Of a stretch of 64,000 nucleotides of DNA, positions 25,910-32,798 are shown one piece after another. Under the pieces are notes generated by a model. That model saw nothing but the letters and a program-made list of their open reading frames with translations, was not told where the DNA came from and did not search any database. This stretch comes from JAGORM01 sp050255815 (GTDB lineage: Bacteria; Patescibacteriota; Microgenomatia; Levybacterales; GWA1-39-11): NCBI GenBank assembly GCA_050255815.1, contig JBLMVJ010000014.1, positions 1-64,000 of the forward strand. Reading direction: 5' to 3'. Both the position numbers and the translations under genes were made by a program. Every line of letters begins with the position of its first letter. Position 1 is the first letter of the stretch.

Positions 25910-25934
25910 GTTCCAAGAACTATTTATATCTAAG

Positions 25935-26183
25935 CTATACATTTTTAAATCTTCCTTTTTGTAATTCTTTTGAGCCGCGTGTTACGGTAGCAATGCCTAC
26001 TCCCAGCTCTTCTGCAATGGTGTGTTGTGCTACCCCACTCTTCAGCATTTTTACTATTTCTAGTCTGGTAGGTAGCTCTAACAATTCTTTTGGTGTTAAC
26101 ATGCCTTCTAAAAAATCAACCATTTCTTTTTTTGTTTTTATTTCTAAAAAGGCATCTGCTAAAGATTCAAGCTGAGCAGTCAT
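25935..26183 (-). CDS. TrpR-family (YerC/YecD-like) transcriptional regulator
   Basis: An 82-residue protein covering one TrpR-like helix-turn-helix domain. It contains LTPKELLELPTRLEIVKML and the recognition part GVAQHTIAEELGVGIATVTRGSKEL (residues about 49-73), as in TrpR and the YerC/YecD family. Its promoter carries the palindrome GTACTAGTATACTAGTAC between the -35 and -10, so it should repress itself. Whether tryptophan is the co-repressor is not shown; YerC-like proteins often lack a known ligand. The nearby trpS is suggestive only. Confidence 0.85.
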   Translation of the reverse strand: MTAQLESLADAFLEIKTKKEMVDFLEGMLTPKELLELPTRLEIVKMLKSGVAQHTIAEELGVGIATVTRGSKELQKGRFKNV

Positions 26184-26190
26184 AAATACT

Positions 26191-26219
26191 ATTGTACTAG
26201 TATACTAGTACTTTGTCAA
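26191..26219 (-). promoter_or_regulatory. Promoter of the TrpR-like gene
   Basis: Minus strand: TTGACA (26214-26219), 17 bp, TACAAT (26191-26196). The ATG at 26183 is 7 bases after the -10, so the mRNA is leaderless. Confidence 0.8.
26194..26211. promoter_or_regulatory. trp-operator-like palindrome
   Basis: GTACTAGTATACTAGTAC is a perfect 18-bp palindrome filling most of the promoter spacer and touching the -10 box. It differs from the Escherichia coli-type TrpR consensus operator GTACTAGTTAACTAGTAC only in the two central bases. Confidence 0.85.
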
Positions 26220-26222
26220 GTG

Positions 26223-26888
26223 TTATTCTCTTCTGTTTGCTATGCCTAAGACGCTCCGGTAATAGTCGCAATCAGAAAGTATGTATCCGGACTGGTAATA
26301 GCAAAGCGCCTGGGAAAGTGGCCAGCCGTTTTGAATTTTATCCATAATCCAGTTTTTCACCTTAGCCGATACTTCTTCATGGGAAGAATAGCAGGTCCCG
26401 GGCGCATACCCGTATCCATTAAATCCTTTCCCGCTTATCACACACGGGTCTGTAAGCCCGCTTTGGGATTCTTGTTGGTACATAGCGCTTACAATGCTGT
26501 TCAGGTCAAAAGACTGCACTGCCTGTGCCTGTACACCTGAAGGTTTTGGGGGTTCAATTTTGGGCGCAGGAGCGGGTGTGGGTTCCGGGGTTGCTGAGGG
26601 GGTTGGAAGAATTTGAAGATTATGGATAACGCCGGGGATCATGGCTTCTTCTCTCATAGCCGGATTTTCTAAAGGCGGCGGACTTGTTTCCGTAAATAGA
26701 TTGTACGGGACAACAAGATCCATAGAGGTATAAAGCGGTGGAGATTCATCATGAACGGGAGCAGAATTATCTTTATGCGCAGCTGCCATAATGGCGGTGC
26801 TTAAAAGGATGGAGGCAATAGGTCTGGCTGCCCGGTTTAAAGGAATTTTTTTGTGGATTGTTCTGTTTAATTTTGATTCAGGACTCAT
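26223..26888 (-). CDS. Secreted lysozyme/transglycosylase-like cell-wall hydrolase
   Basis: About 221 residues from the ATG at 26888; an in-frame ATG 11 codons earlier is less likely. A hydrophobic segment follows a basic start (AARPIASILLSTAIMAA). After a Pro-rich linker, the last 95 residues fit an SLT/lysozyme-like fold: catalytic-type Glu in MYQQESQSG, then GYGYAPGTCY and four Cys that may form disulfides. It is a monocistronic gene between the TrpR-like gene and murD. Substrate inferred as peptidoglycan. Confidence 0.6.
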   Translation of the reverse strand: MSPESKLNRTIHKKIPLNRAARPIASILLSTAIMAAAHKDNSAPVHDESPPLYTSMDLVVPYNLFTETSPPPLENPAMREEAMIPGVIHNLQILPTPSATPEPTPAPAPKIEPPKPSGVQAQAVQSFDLNSIVSAMYQQESQSGLTDPCVISGKGFNGYGYAPGTCYSSHEEVSAKVKNWIMDKIQNGWPLSQALCYYQSGYILSDCDYYRSVLGIANRRE

Positions 26889-27028
26889 CTTGTGTTTTTT
26901 GTACAGACACTTGGAATGCACGTGAAGAGAAGAACTATTATTAAAAGAGGAACGTATCCCTCAGGTTAAATTTCAACAAGGATACCTGTGCAGCGTAAGA
27001 GACAGGTGTACTTTGTGTATGAAAAAGG

Positions 27029-28432
27029 TTAGAGACTGCTTACCTCTGCTTTAAATTGGTTTCCGCGATCCTTATAGTTTTTAAACATGCCAAAGCTGGC
27101 GCATGCGGGAGAAAGTAAAACCACATCTCCCAGGGTTGCTATTTCTGAGGCTGTTTTTACCACCTCATGCATATTTTGACAGCCCTCAACTACTTTAATT
27201 TTTTCCGCCAGAGGCGGACCAGCCTTTGGCTGGAATTTTTCATTCTTAATTTTTAGTTTTATTTTCTCCCATTCTATCCCAATCCCAATGATTGCCTTAA
27301 TGTTTTTAGCGTTACCAATAGTTTCGCCAAGCGAGGTAAAGTCAGAATTTTTGCTGGACCCTCCTAATATAAGTATCTCAGGATCAGAAAACGCTTCTAT
27401 AGCGGCAATTGCAGTTTCCGGAGTAGTAGAGAATGAATCATCATAGTACTTCACGCCTTTTACTACCTTTACTAATTCAAGCCTGTGTTCCAGCCCTTTA
27501 AAGGTTTTTAACACTTGCCTGATAGATTTCAGGCTTGCCCCTCCCAGTGCTGCTGCTAAAACTGCTGCGCACACATTTTCCAGGTTATGGGCTCCCGGCA
27601 AAAGAATTTCTTTAACATCTATGACTTTTTCCTCTGTCCCTTCCATTTTGAGCACCACTGCTCCGTCTTTTACAAAGCAGCCTTCTGCCACTTCCTGGCT
27701 GCGGCTTACTTTATAGACTGTACCTTCAGACTCTATATCAGATTCATTACTGGCAGGATAATCCCGATTTACTATGGCAAAGTCATCAGCACTTTGGGAG
27801 CGGAAGATGTTGCGTTTTGCGTCTATATATTCATATACGTCTTTGTGGTAATCCAGATGTTCTGAAGTGGTCATGAGCATGACTGATATGTGGGGGCTGC
27901 TGGTGAGGTCATGCAGCTGGAAAGAAGACATCTCCAGGACAACTTTAGAATCAGGGGTAAGTTTTTCAAGAAAAGAAATAGGAGGTGTTCCTATATTGCC
28001 ACCCAGGAATGTGTCAAACCCCTCTTCTTTCAGCATCTCATAAATAAGGGAAGATGTGGTTCCCTTGCCTTTAGTGCCGGTCACCCCTATTATTTCACCG
28101 GGACACAGATCAAAGAACAACTGGGTTTGGGAGGTAACCGCTATGCCATGTTTTCGTGCCTCTACTAAGGCTTCCCGGTCATGCCTGATCCCGGGGCTCC
28201 TAAAGATTATTTCAAAGTCCAATAATTTTGAGAAGTTTTCTTTCCCAAAGAATATAGGAAGCTTAAGTGTATCTATTTTTTCCAAAGATTCTTTGTCTTG
28301 TTTTTCCTCCTCTTTCTCATCAAAAATAGTTATTCTGGCACCGCACCCCTTTAAAAATGAGATAAGCGCCTCCCCTTCTATTCCAATACCTAGGACTGCT
28401 ACCTTTTTTCCTTTTAATTCCTCTTTTGTCAT
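27029..28432 (-). CDS. murD: UDP-N-acetylmuramoylalanine--D-glutamate ligase
   Basis: A 467-residue Mur ligase. An N-terminal Rossmann-like domain (GKKVAVLGIGIEGEALI) is followed by the ATP-binding P-loop GVTGTKGKGTTSS, the central EMSSFQL motif and a C-terminal domain with YYDDSFSTTPETAIAAI. It adds D-Glu to UDP-MurNAc-L-Ala. Its start overlaps the end of murI by four bases (ATGA), which couples D-Glu supply to D-Glu use. Confidence 0.95.
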   Translation of the reverse strand: MTKEELKGKKVAVLGIGIEGEALISFLKGCGARITIFDEKEEEKQDKESLEKIDTLKLPIFFGKENFSKLLDFEIIFRSPGIRHDREALVEARKHGIAVTSQTQLFFDLCPGEIIGVTGTKGKGTTSSLIYEMLKEEGFDTFLGGNIGTPPISFLEKLTPDSKVVLEMSSFQLHDLTSSPHISVMLMTTSEHLDYHKDVYEYIDAKRNIFRSQSADDFAIVNRDYPASNESDIESEGTVYKVSRSQEVAEGCFVKDGAVVLKMEGTEEKVIDVKEILLPGAHNLENVCAAVLAAALGGASLKSIRQVLKTFKGLEHRLELVKVVKGVKYYDDSFSTTPETAIAAIEAFSDPEILILGGSSKNSDFTSLGETIGNAKNIKAIIGIGIEWEKIKLKIKNEKFQPKAGPPLAEKIKVVEGCQNMHEVVKTASEIATLGDVVLLSPACASFGMFKNYKDRGNQFKAEVSSL

Positions 28433-29223
28433 ATTTTTACATGTACTGCTTCAACCGTTTTTCCTAACAGTTTTTGGATAGTTTTTGAGAAGGCATTTGC
28501 CTCTCCGGTTGTATAATACCAATCTTTTCCTTCTTTTGCATGGGAGAGGGTCTCATTATGTTCTAAAATACGTTTTGCGTGTCTGGCTACTGCTCCGCCT
28601 GAATCAAGGATCTGGATCTTATCTCCTACAATCTTTTGCATCTCCTGTTTCAGGAAAGGATAATGGGTACAACCCAGGGCAATAACATCCACCCCACCGT
28701 CCTTTAACGGAAGCAAGTGTTTATTTAAGAGTTCTGTTATCTGAGGGTTGTGGATCTCTCCAGCTTCAATAAATTTCTCCAGGCCACTTGATCCATTTTT
28801 GCAGACCATGACGTTTTGCGCATAGTCCCTGATCAGCTTTTGCAACTGCTTACTTTTTGCAGTTGCCGGTGTTGCAAAAACTGCAATTTTTTTTGTTTTT
28901 GTGCGTTCCGCCGCCGTTTTTACCACCGGAACCACCCCTATGATGGGAGTACTGAATTTTTTCCTTATAATCTGAATAGAAGAAATGGTTGCGGTATTGC
29001 AGGCAACAACAATAAGCTTTGCCTCTTTTTGGATTAAGAAATCAGTTATCTTTATGCTTCTTTTTACAATCTGCGCCCGTGTTTTACTGCCATAGGGAAC
29101 GTACGCCTGGTCCGCTACATATATAAAAGATTCATAGGGAAGAATTTTTTTGAGTTCTGACAAGATAGAAAGGCCGCCTACTCCTGAGTCAAAAATGCCA
29201 ATGGGTTTAGTAGTATCTTTCAA
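28429..29223 (-). CDS. murI: Glutamate racemase
   Basis: A 264-residue protein with the MurI opening (IGIFDSGVGGLSIL) and two catalytic Cys in VACNTATIS and LGCTHYPFL. It makes D-Glu for peptidoglycan. The start appears to be TTG (read as MKDTTKPIG). It lies 33 bases after tRNA-Met on the same strand, so it may be transcribed with the tRNA genes. It overlaps murD by four bases. Confidence 0.95.
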   Translation of the reverse strand: MKDTTKPIGIFDSGVGGLSILSELKKILPYESFIYVADQAYVPYGSKTRAQIVKRSIKITDFLIQKEAKLIVVACNTATISSIQIIRKKFSTPIIGVVPVVKTAAERTKTKKIAVFATPATAKSKQLQKLIRDYAQNVMVCKNGSSGLEKFIEAGEIHNPQITELLNKHLLPLKDGGVDVIALGCTHYPFLKQEMQKIVGDKIQILDSGGAVARHAKRILEHNETLSHAKEGKDWYYTTGEANAFSKTIQKLLGKTVEAVHVKI

Positions 29224-29255
29224 GTCTTAATTATGAAGTCTTAAGTTTTAATTAT
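29221..29255. repeat. Degenerate AAGTCTTAAT-type short repeats
   Basis: Between tRNA-Met and murI, CAAGTCTTAATTATGAAGTC and the following TTAAGTTTTAATTAT are imperfect repeats of about 15 bp. Confidence 0.4.
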
Positions 29256-29256
29256 A

Positions 29257-29333
29257 TGGTGGCTGGAGTGGGGATCGGACCCACGACCTTGGCGTTATGA
29301 ATGCCACGCTCTAACCAACCGAGCTACCCAGCC
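29257..29333 (-). tRNA. tRNA-Met (CAT), elongator type
   Basis: Cloverleaf read on the minus strand: acceptor GGCTGGG/TCCAGCC, D-arm with GGTTGGTTAGAGC, anticodon loop TTCATAA, T-arm GTGGG-TCCGATC-CCCAC. The 3' CCA is encoded (29257-29259). The anticodon stem ends in an A31:C39 mismatch. A Watson-Crick 1:72 pair marks it as elongator rather than initiator; tRNA-Ile(CAT) cannot be fully excluded. Confidence 0.9.
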
Positions 29334-29355
29334 GAGCATTTATTTTACCAAATTG

Positions 29356-29439
29356 CGGAGAAGGCGGGATTTGAACCCGCGTAAGCTTGCGCTTGCACGC
29401 TTTCCAAGCGTGTGCCATAGGCCACTAGGCGACTTCTCC
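29356..29439 (-). tRNA. tRNA-Ser (GGA)
   Basis: Minus strand: acceptor GGAGAAG/CTTCTCC, anticodon loop TTGGAAA, a long class II variable arm and T-arm GCGGG-TTCAAAT-CCCGC. No CCA is encoded. Its first 13 bases are duplicated 99 bp upstream. Confidence 0.93.
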
Positions 29440-29470
29440 AAACATTAACTATTCCCTGGCCTGCATTCCT
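29427..29470. repeat. 44-bp direct repeat, copy 1 (includes tRNA-Ser 5' end)
   Basis: Begins AGGCGACTTCTCC (the tRNA-Ser 5' end on the other strand) and ends CCTGCATTCCT. It is identical to 29526-29569, period 99 bp. Confidence 0.85.
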
Positions 29471-29525
29471 GCTTGCGCAGAAATTAAGGCCACAAGGCTT
29501 CGCCTGCCTTTACTTCGTAAAGATA

Positions 29526-29569
29526 AGGCGACTTCTCCAAACATTAACTATTCCCTGGCCTGCATTCCT
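29526..29569. repeat. 44-bp direct repeat, copy 2
   Basis: Exact copy of 29427-29470. The 55 bases between the copies hold short inverted motifs (AAGGCTTCGCCTGCCTTTAC) but no gene. It ends in the hairpin ATTCC-TTTC-GGAAT beside the Nudix stop. Confidence 0.85.
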
Positions 29570-29582
29570 TTCGGAATGACAA

Positions 29583-30026
29583 TTATACATTATTTGCTAG
29601 GCGTTCTATAATTGGACGTGCTTCTTCAAAAACATCCTTATCACTTTTATATGTCAAACGATCTAATACCTCATCTGCCGGCAGCCATTCTACCTTCTCC
29701 ATTTCATGGTCATGGACCGTTATGTCTCCTCCCGTATATTTCATAATAAAGTAATACACGGTTTTTTTCCTTTTTATGCCATCCATAACATACCAGTACG
29801 TTACCGGTGTTATCTCTGCCAGGATTTCCCCTTCTGCTCCGGTTTCTTCCTTTACTTCCCGTACGGCAGTTTCTTTTTTATCCTCACCCTTCAGGTGTTC
29901 TTTATCCCCTATGAGACCTTTTGGGAACACCCAGCCATGATGGAAGGAATGCTGGGATACTAATATCTCCAGTTTCTCCCGGTCATTTCTAAAAACTACG
30001 CCACCAGCTGAAAATTCAAATACCAT
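29583..30026 (-). CDS. Nudix hydrolase
   Basis: A 147-residue protein. The Nudix core ETAVREVKEETGAEGEI is clear (residues about 52-68). The stretch between PKG and the box is about six residues longer than usual (GLIGDKEHLKGED). It probably hydrolyses a nucleoside diphosphate linked to another group; the opening FEFSAGGVVFR resembles Ap4A hydrolase-type members. Its ATG starts 2 bases after the last base of the upstream tRNA-Arg, so tRNA 3' processing would create a leaderless mRNA. It sits between two groups of tRNA genes. Confidence 0.85.
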   Translation of the reverse strand: MVFEFSAGGVVFRNDREKLEILVSQHSFHHGWVFPKGLIGDKEHLKGEDKKETAVREVKEETGAEGEILAEITPVTYWYVMDGIKRKKTVYYFIMKYTGGDITVHDHEMEKVEWLPADEVLDRLTYKSDKDVFEEARPIIERLANNV

Positions 30027-30027
30027 G

Positions 30028-30099
30028 CGCTTTCGGCGGGAATCGAACCCGCATCAGAGGATCCGGAATCCCCCATTCTATCCGTTGAACTACGAAAGC
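30028..30099 (-). tRNA. tRNA-Arg (CCG)
   Basis: Minus strand: acceptor GCTTTCG/CGAAAGC, anticodon loop TTCCGGA in stem GGGGA/TCCTC, T-arm GCGGG-TTCGATT-CCCGC. No CCA is encoded. One base separates its discriminator G from the Nudix start codon. Confidence 0.92.
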
Positions 30100-30105
30100 C
30101 TCCGG

Positions 30106-30190
30106 CGGAGGAAAGAGGATTCGAACCTCTGAAAGACTTACGCCTCACGGTTTTCGAAACCGCTCCGTTAGACCGCTCCGGCATTCCTCC
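30106..30190 (-). tRNA. tRNA-Ser (CGA)
   Basis: Minus strand: acceptor GGAGGAA/TTCCTCC, anticodon loop TTCGAAA, long variable arm, T-arm AGAGG-TTCGAAT-CCTCT. No CCA encoded. Six bases separate it from tRNA-Arg(CCG). Confidence 0.92.
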
Positions 30191-30202
30191 AATATTAAAA
30201 TG

Positions 30203-30275
30203 CGCACCCGAGTGGATTCGAACCACCAACCGCTGGATCCGCAATCCAGTGCTCTATCCATTGAGCTACGAGTGC
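30203..30275 (-). tRNA. tRNA-Arg (GCG)
   Basis: Minus strand: acceptor GCACTCG/CGGGTGC, D-arm AGCTCAATGGATAGAGC, anticodon loop TTGCGGA in stem CTGGA/TCCAG, T-arm GTGG-TTCGAAT-CCAC. The anticodon is GCG rather than the usual ACG, so CGU and CGC would be read without inosine. Confidence 0.9.
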
Positions 30276-30356
30276 TCGTCGTTTGAAAATTACAAATACT
30301 ACGAGAGGATATAGTGTATTTTAGTGGATTTAGGCGTAAAACACAAACTTTTAAGC

Positions 30357-30893
30357 TCAGGAAGAAACCCTGTCAAGGGGAAAATTTCGTGCCAGCCAAT
30401 CTGCAGATTTTTCCATGAACGTCTGCCTCACTACTTCCCGGTAGGGCAAAAAGTTGATGAGGACGCGTCTGACGTGGTCCCGGGAAACATTTCCCAGCGT
30501 AATCCTTAGCTCTCCCGGGATTAAAGCCTCAGTTCTGATAATCAAAACATCTACTTTATCAATCTTTTTAAAGTAGAAATCATAGAGTTCATTCCAGATA
30601 TAGAAATGGTCTTCAACTTTCACCCCTTCTGTTGAGATACGGTAATGGAAATCTTTGGGAGGGACGGTTGCCAATACAATAGAAAGAAAGGTAATAGCTG
30701 CAACCGCAAGCATAAGCTGGTATTGGGCAAACAGAAATACAATGACTTCTATCAGAAAGAAGATGAGAAGGCATGAAAGGTAAAATTCACGGGATTTTTT
30801 TCTAAAGGGCCTGCCCGGTGCTGTCCAGGAAAGCAGGCTTCTCACATCATTATAGGAAGCTTCATCTGAGGGAGCGTAGGCAGTCTCATCCAT
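30357..30893 (-). CDS. Two-TM membrane protein with PH-like C-terminal domain, unknown
   Basis: About 178 residues from MDETAYAP; an in-frame ATG ten codons earlier is possible. After an acidic N terminus, two adjacent transmembrane helices (about 44-66 and 68-88) are followed by a domain of about 90 residues with alternating strands (DFHYRISTEGVKVEDHFYIW). This resembles bacterial PH-like or DUF5673-type domains. It starts just downstream of the xer gene, in the same direction. Function unknown. Confidence 0.5.
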   Translation of the reverse strand: MDETAYAPSDEASYNDVRSLLSWTAPGRPFRKKSREFYLSCLLIFFLIEVIVFLFAQYQLMLAVAAITFLSIVLATVPPKDFHYRISTEGVKVEDHFYIWNELYDFYFKKIDKVDVLIIRTEALIPGELRITLGNVSRDHVRRVLINFLPYREVVRQTFMEKSADWLARNFPLDRVSS

Positions 30894-30941
30894 ACCATAA
30901 TAATGCACCAAACAGAGATACAAATCAAGTAGAGAGGGGGA

Positions 30942-31817
30942 TTACAATTCTAAAAGAGTTGTGGAATCAGTATTTTTTGCATCCTTAATGTATTGGAGGT
31001 ACCGCTCCGTGGAAGAAAGCCTTTTGTGTCCCAAAACTTTTGATAAAAATACCAGGGAAACACCATTTCTTAAGTGGTGGGCTACAAAGGTATGGCGAAG
31101 GTCATTAATCTTAGCGTTTTCTATGCCGGCTTTTCTAAAGTACCGTTCTACGGCATCCCTAATGTTTCTTACTAAAAATGGCTTACCAGTTTTAGTGACA
31201 AAAACGTGCACGTCAGCAGTATTAGGCCGAACAGAAAGATAGCGCTTTAAAGCTTCTTTTGCCCGTCTGTTCATCTGGACATCCCTGGCTGCGTGGCCTT
31301 CATAAGGGGCAATATGGAGCGTATTTTCCTCTACGTCTTCCATCCTCAGTGCTGCCAGCTCTCCAATCCTAATACCTGTTTGGAGTAAAACTTCAATAAT
31401 AGCGTAAATCCTAGGGTCAACAGATGCTGCATCCCGCAAAGCCCTGTATTCCAGTGGCGTTAAGATTCTGGGTGGAGTGAGTTCATATTTAGGGTGGGCA
31501 ACCATGAGGGAAGGATCATCAGTAACATACTCATTTACCTTTAAAAAGCGGTAAAAGGTTCTGGTGGAATTAAGCTTTCTGGATAAAGATTTAGGGGTAT
31601 ACCCTTTTCCCTGCAAATGTGCCAAAAAAGCTTCGATGTCAGAGTTAGTGACATCTTTAATATGCTCTTTTTTCAACTCTTCCAAAAAGGTGATGAGCTG
31701 GTCAATATCTTTGCCGTATGCTAAGATAGTGGCAGAAGCACGCTTTTTAGATTTCAGAAACTCTTGGAATTTGCCATGAGCTTCCCTTATTTTTACTGTT
31801 GATGCTGAATTATTCAT
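30942..31817 (-). CDS. Tyrosine recombinase, XerC/XerD family
   Basis: A 291-residue protein with an N-terminal SAM-like core-binding domain and the C-terminal catalytic domain. Catalytic residues seen: Arg in QTGIRIGELAAL, Arg of NDLRHTF, His in LGHKRL and the nucleophile Tyr in STERYLQY. The first His of the usual HxLR box is Asn here (INDLRHTF). Xer recombinases resolve chromosome dimers at dif. Its length suits a housekeeping Xer, and there are no phage or plasmid genes around it. No dif-like site was identified. Confidence 0.88.
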   Translation of the reverse strand: MNNSASTVKIREAHGKFQEFLKSKKRASATILAYGKDIDQLITFLEELKKEHIKDVTNSDIEAFLAHLQGKGYTPKSLSRKLNSTRTFYRFLKVNEYVTDDPSLMVAHPKYELTPPRILTPLEYRALRDAASVDPRIYAIIEVLLQTGIRIGELAALRMEDVEENTLHIAPYEGHAARDVQMNRRAKEALKRYLSVRPNTADVHVFVTKTGKPFLVRNIRDAVERYFRKAGIENAKINDLRHTFVAHHLRNGVSLVFLSKVLGHKRLSSTERYLQYIKDAKNTDSTTLLEL

Positions 31818-31873
31818 ACGAAAAACGAGTCTAATTTGAGGCTTCAGTAAGCACAGAAATTAAAGATAAAGCC

Positions 31874-31879
31874 TATAAT
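31874..31879 (+). promoter_or_regulatory. -10 box of the FtsB-like gene
   Basis: TATAAT, 17 bases before the ATG at 31897; the -35 region is weak. It lies in the divergent gap shared with the xer gene. Confidence 0.4.
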
Positions 31880-31896
31880 ATCAATATACGAGCCTA

Positions 31897-32256
31897 ATGT
31901 CAAGCAGAAGATTCACGCCAAGCGTTAAAAATATCCTCATTTTGTTAACTCTTTTTATGCTCGCAATCCTGGCGCGCAACATCATAGTATCCATAACATC
32001 TTCTTACAATAGGGCCAGGATGGTGGAGGATTTACGGGGTGCTTTAGAGCAGAAAAAACAGGAACAGGCATATTTAACCCAAAAGGTATATTATGCAAAA
32101 ACAGACCAGTTTGTGGAGGATCAGGCGCGCCGAAAGCTGGGATTAGTGCTGCCCGGGGAGAAAGTGGTGATAGATGAGCGGATTGACCCGGGAAAGCCCC
32201 AGGTTATAACACCGGAAATGCCTAACTGGCAGAAGTGGTGGAAGCTATTCTTCTAG
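31897..32256 (+). CDS. FtsB/DivIC-like septum formation initiator protein
   Basis: A 119-residue bitopic membrane protein. It has a short basic cytoplasmic start, a transmembrane helix (about 13-33), then a coiled coil (MVEDLRGALEQKKQEQAYLT) and the DivIC-type ending VEDQARRKLGLVLPGEKVV. FtsB/DivIC joins FtsL and FtsQ/DivIB in the division complex. Its stop overlaps the stop of the converging GIY-YIG gene by four bases. Confidence 0.82.
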   Translation: MSSRRFTPSVKNILILLTLFMLAILARNIIVSITSSYNRARMVEDLRGALEQKKQEQAYLTQKVYYAKTDQFVEDQARRKLGLVLPGEKVVIDERIDPGKPQVITPEMPNWQKWWKLFF

Positions 32257-32531
32257 TCCAGCCTCAATCCTAAATCCTTAATCTTTCTTTTTCGTGTCCA
32301 GCTTTTAATCTCAAGTTCCCGTTTCAGAGCAGTTCCCCTATTCCCCGCAGCTTCTGTATAGAGGATCCTTAAGGGTTTATAGAGTTTAGTGTACTTTGCT
32401 CCCTGACCTGATTGGTGCTCCTTAAATCTGCGTTCAGGGTCATTTGAAGAACCGGTATAGAGTGCGTTATTATCACAAAGAAGAATATAAACAAACCATG
32501 CTCCACTACCCTTTTGAAGTTCTTTTGGCAT
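32253..32531 (-). CDS. GIY-YIG domain protein (UPF0213/YhbQ-like)
   Basis: A 92-residue single-domain GIY-YIG protein. The start of the domain reads FVYILLCDNNALYTGSSNDPERRFKEH, with catalytic-type Tyr and Arg present, followed by GAKYTKLYKPLRILY and a basic end. Members of this size are of unsettled role, possibly DNA repair. A promoter is seen upstream. Confidence 0.88.
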   Translation of the reverse strand: MPKELQKGSGAWFVYILLCDNNALYTGSSNDPERRFKEHQSGQGAKYTKLYKPLRILYTEAAGNRGTALKRELEIKSWTRKRKIKDLGLRLD

Positions 32532-32540
32532 TACTCTTGG

Positions 32541-32569
32541 ATTATATCAAAGAGCGAAATCTTGGTAAA
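32541..32569 (-). promoter_or_regulatory. Promoter of the GIY-YIG gene
   Basis: Minus strand: TTTACC (32564-32569), 17 bp, TATAAT (32541-32546), 9 bases before the start codon. Confidence 0.55.
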
Positions 32570-32602
32570 AGAAAATTGAGGCCAAACAATAGCTGAAGCA
32601 GG

Positions 32603-32632
32603 TTGTTTTAGCCTTCAAATCCGTGGTATAAT
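32603..32632 (+). promoter_or_regulatory. Promoter of initiator tRNA
   Basis: TTGTTT (32603-32608), 18 bp, TATAAT (32627-32632). The tRNA begins 9 bases later, so almost no 5' leader exists for RNase P to remove. Confidence 0.6.
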
Positions 32633-32641
32633 ACATATACG

Positions 32642-32711
32642 CGCGGGGTAGTGTAAAGCCGCACAGGAGGCTCATAATCTCCTAGGCCAGGTGCGATTCC
32701 TGGCCCCGCAA
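32642..32711 (+). tRNA. Initiator tRNA-fMet (CAT) with shortened D-loop
   Basis: The acceptor is CGCGGGG/CCCCGCA with the unpaired C1:A72 that marks bacterial initiators. The anticodon loop is CTCATAA in stem GGAGG/TCTCC. The T-arm is CCAGG-TGCGATT-CCTGG, with G where the T-loop normally has T55. The D-arm is GTGT-AAAGCC-GCAC, six loop bases without the usual GG pair. Total length is about 70 rather than 74 bases. CCA is not encoded. Confidence 0.82.
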
Positions 32712-32761
32712 CACAATAGCCACATATTTTATTCTGATACACAGCTCCATTCAGGAAAAAT

Positions 32762-32790
32762 TTGCTTTTTTGCCGGTTTACTGGTACAAT
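32762..32790 (+). promoter_or_regulatory. rplY promoter
   Basis: TTGCTT (32762-32767), 17 bp, TACAAT (32785-32790). The ATG at 32799 is 8 bases later, giving a leaderless mRNA and fixing the start. Confidence 0.65.
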
Positions 32791-32798
32791 TTTCACTT

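Noticed and set aside
29427..29569. tRNA-Ser repeat as a prophage attachment site
   Set aside because: The repeated tRNA part is the 5' end, the copies are only 99 bp apart and nothing is encoded between them.
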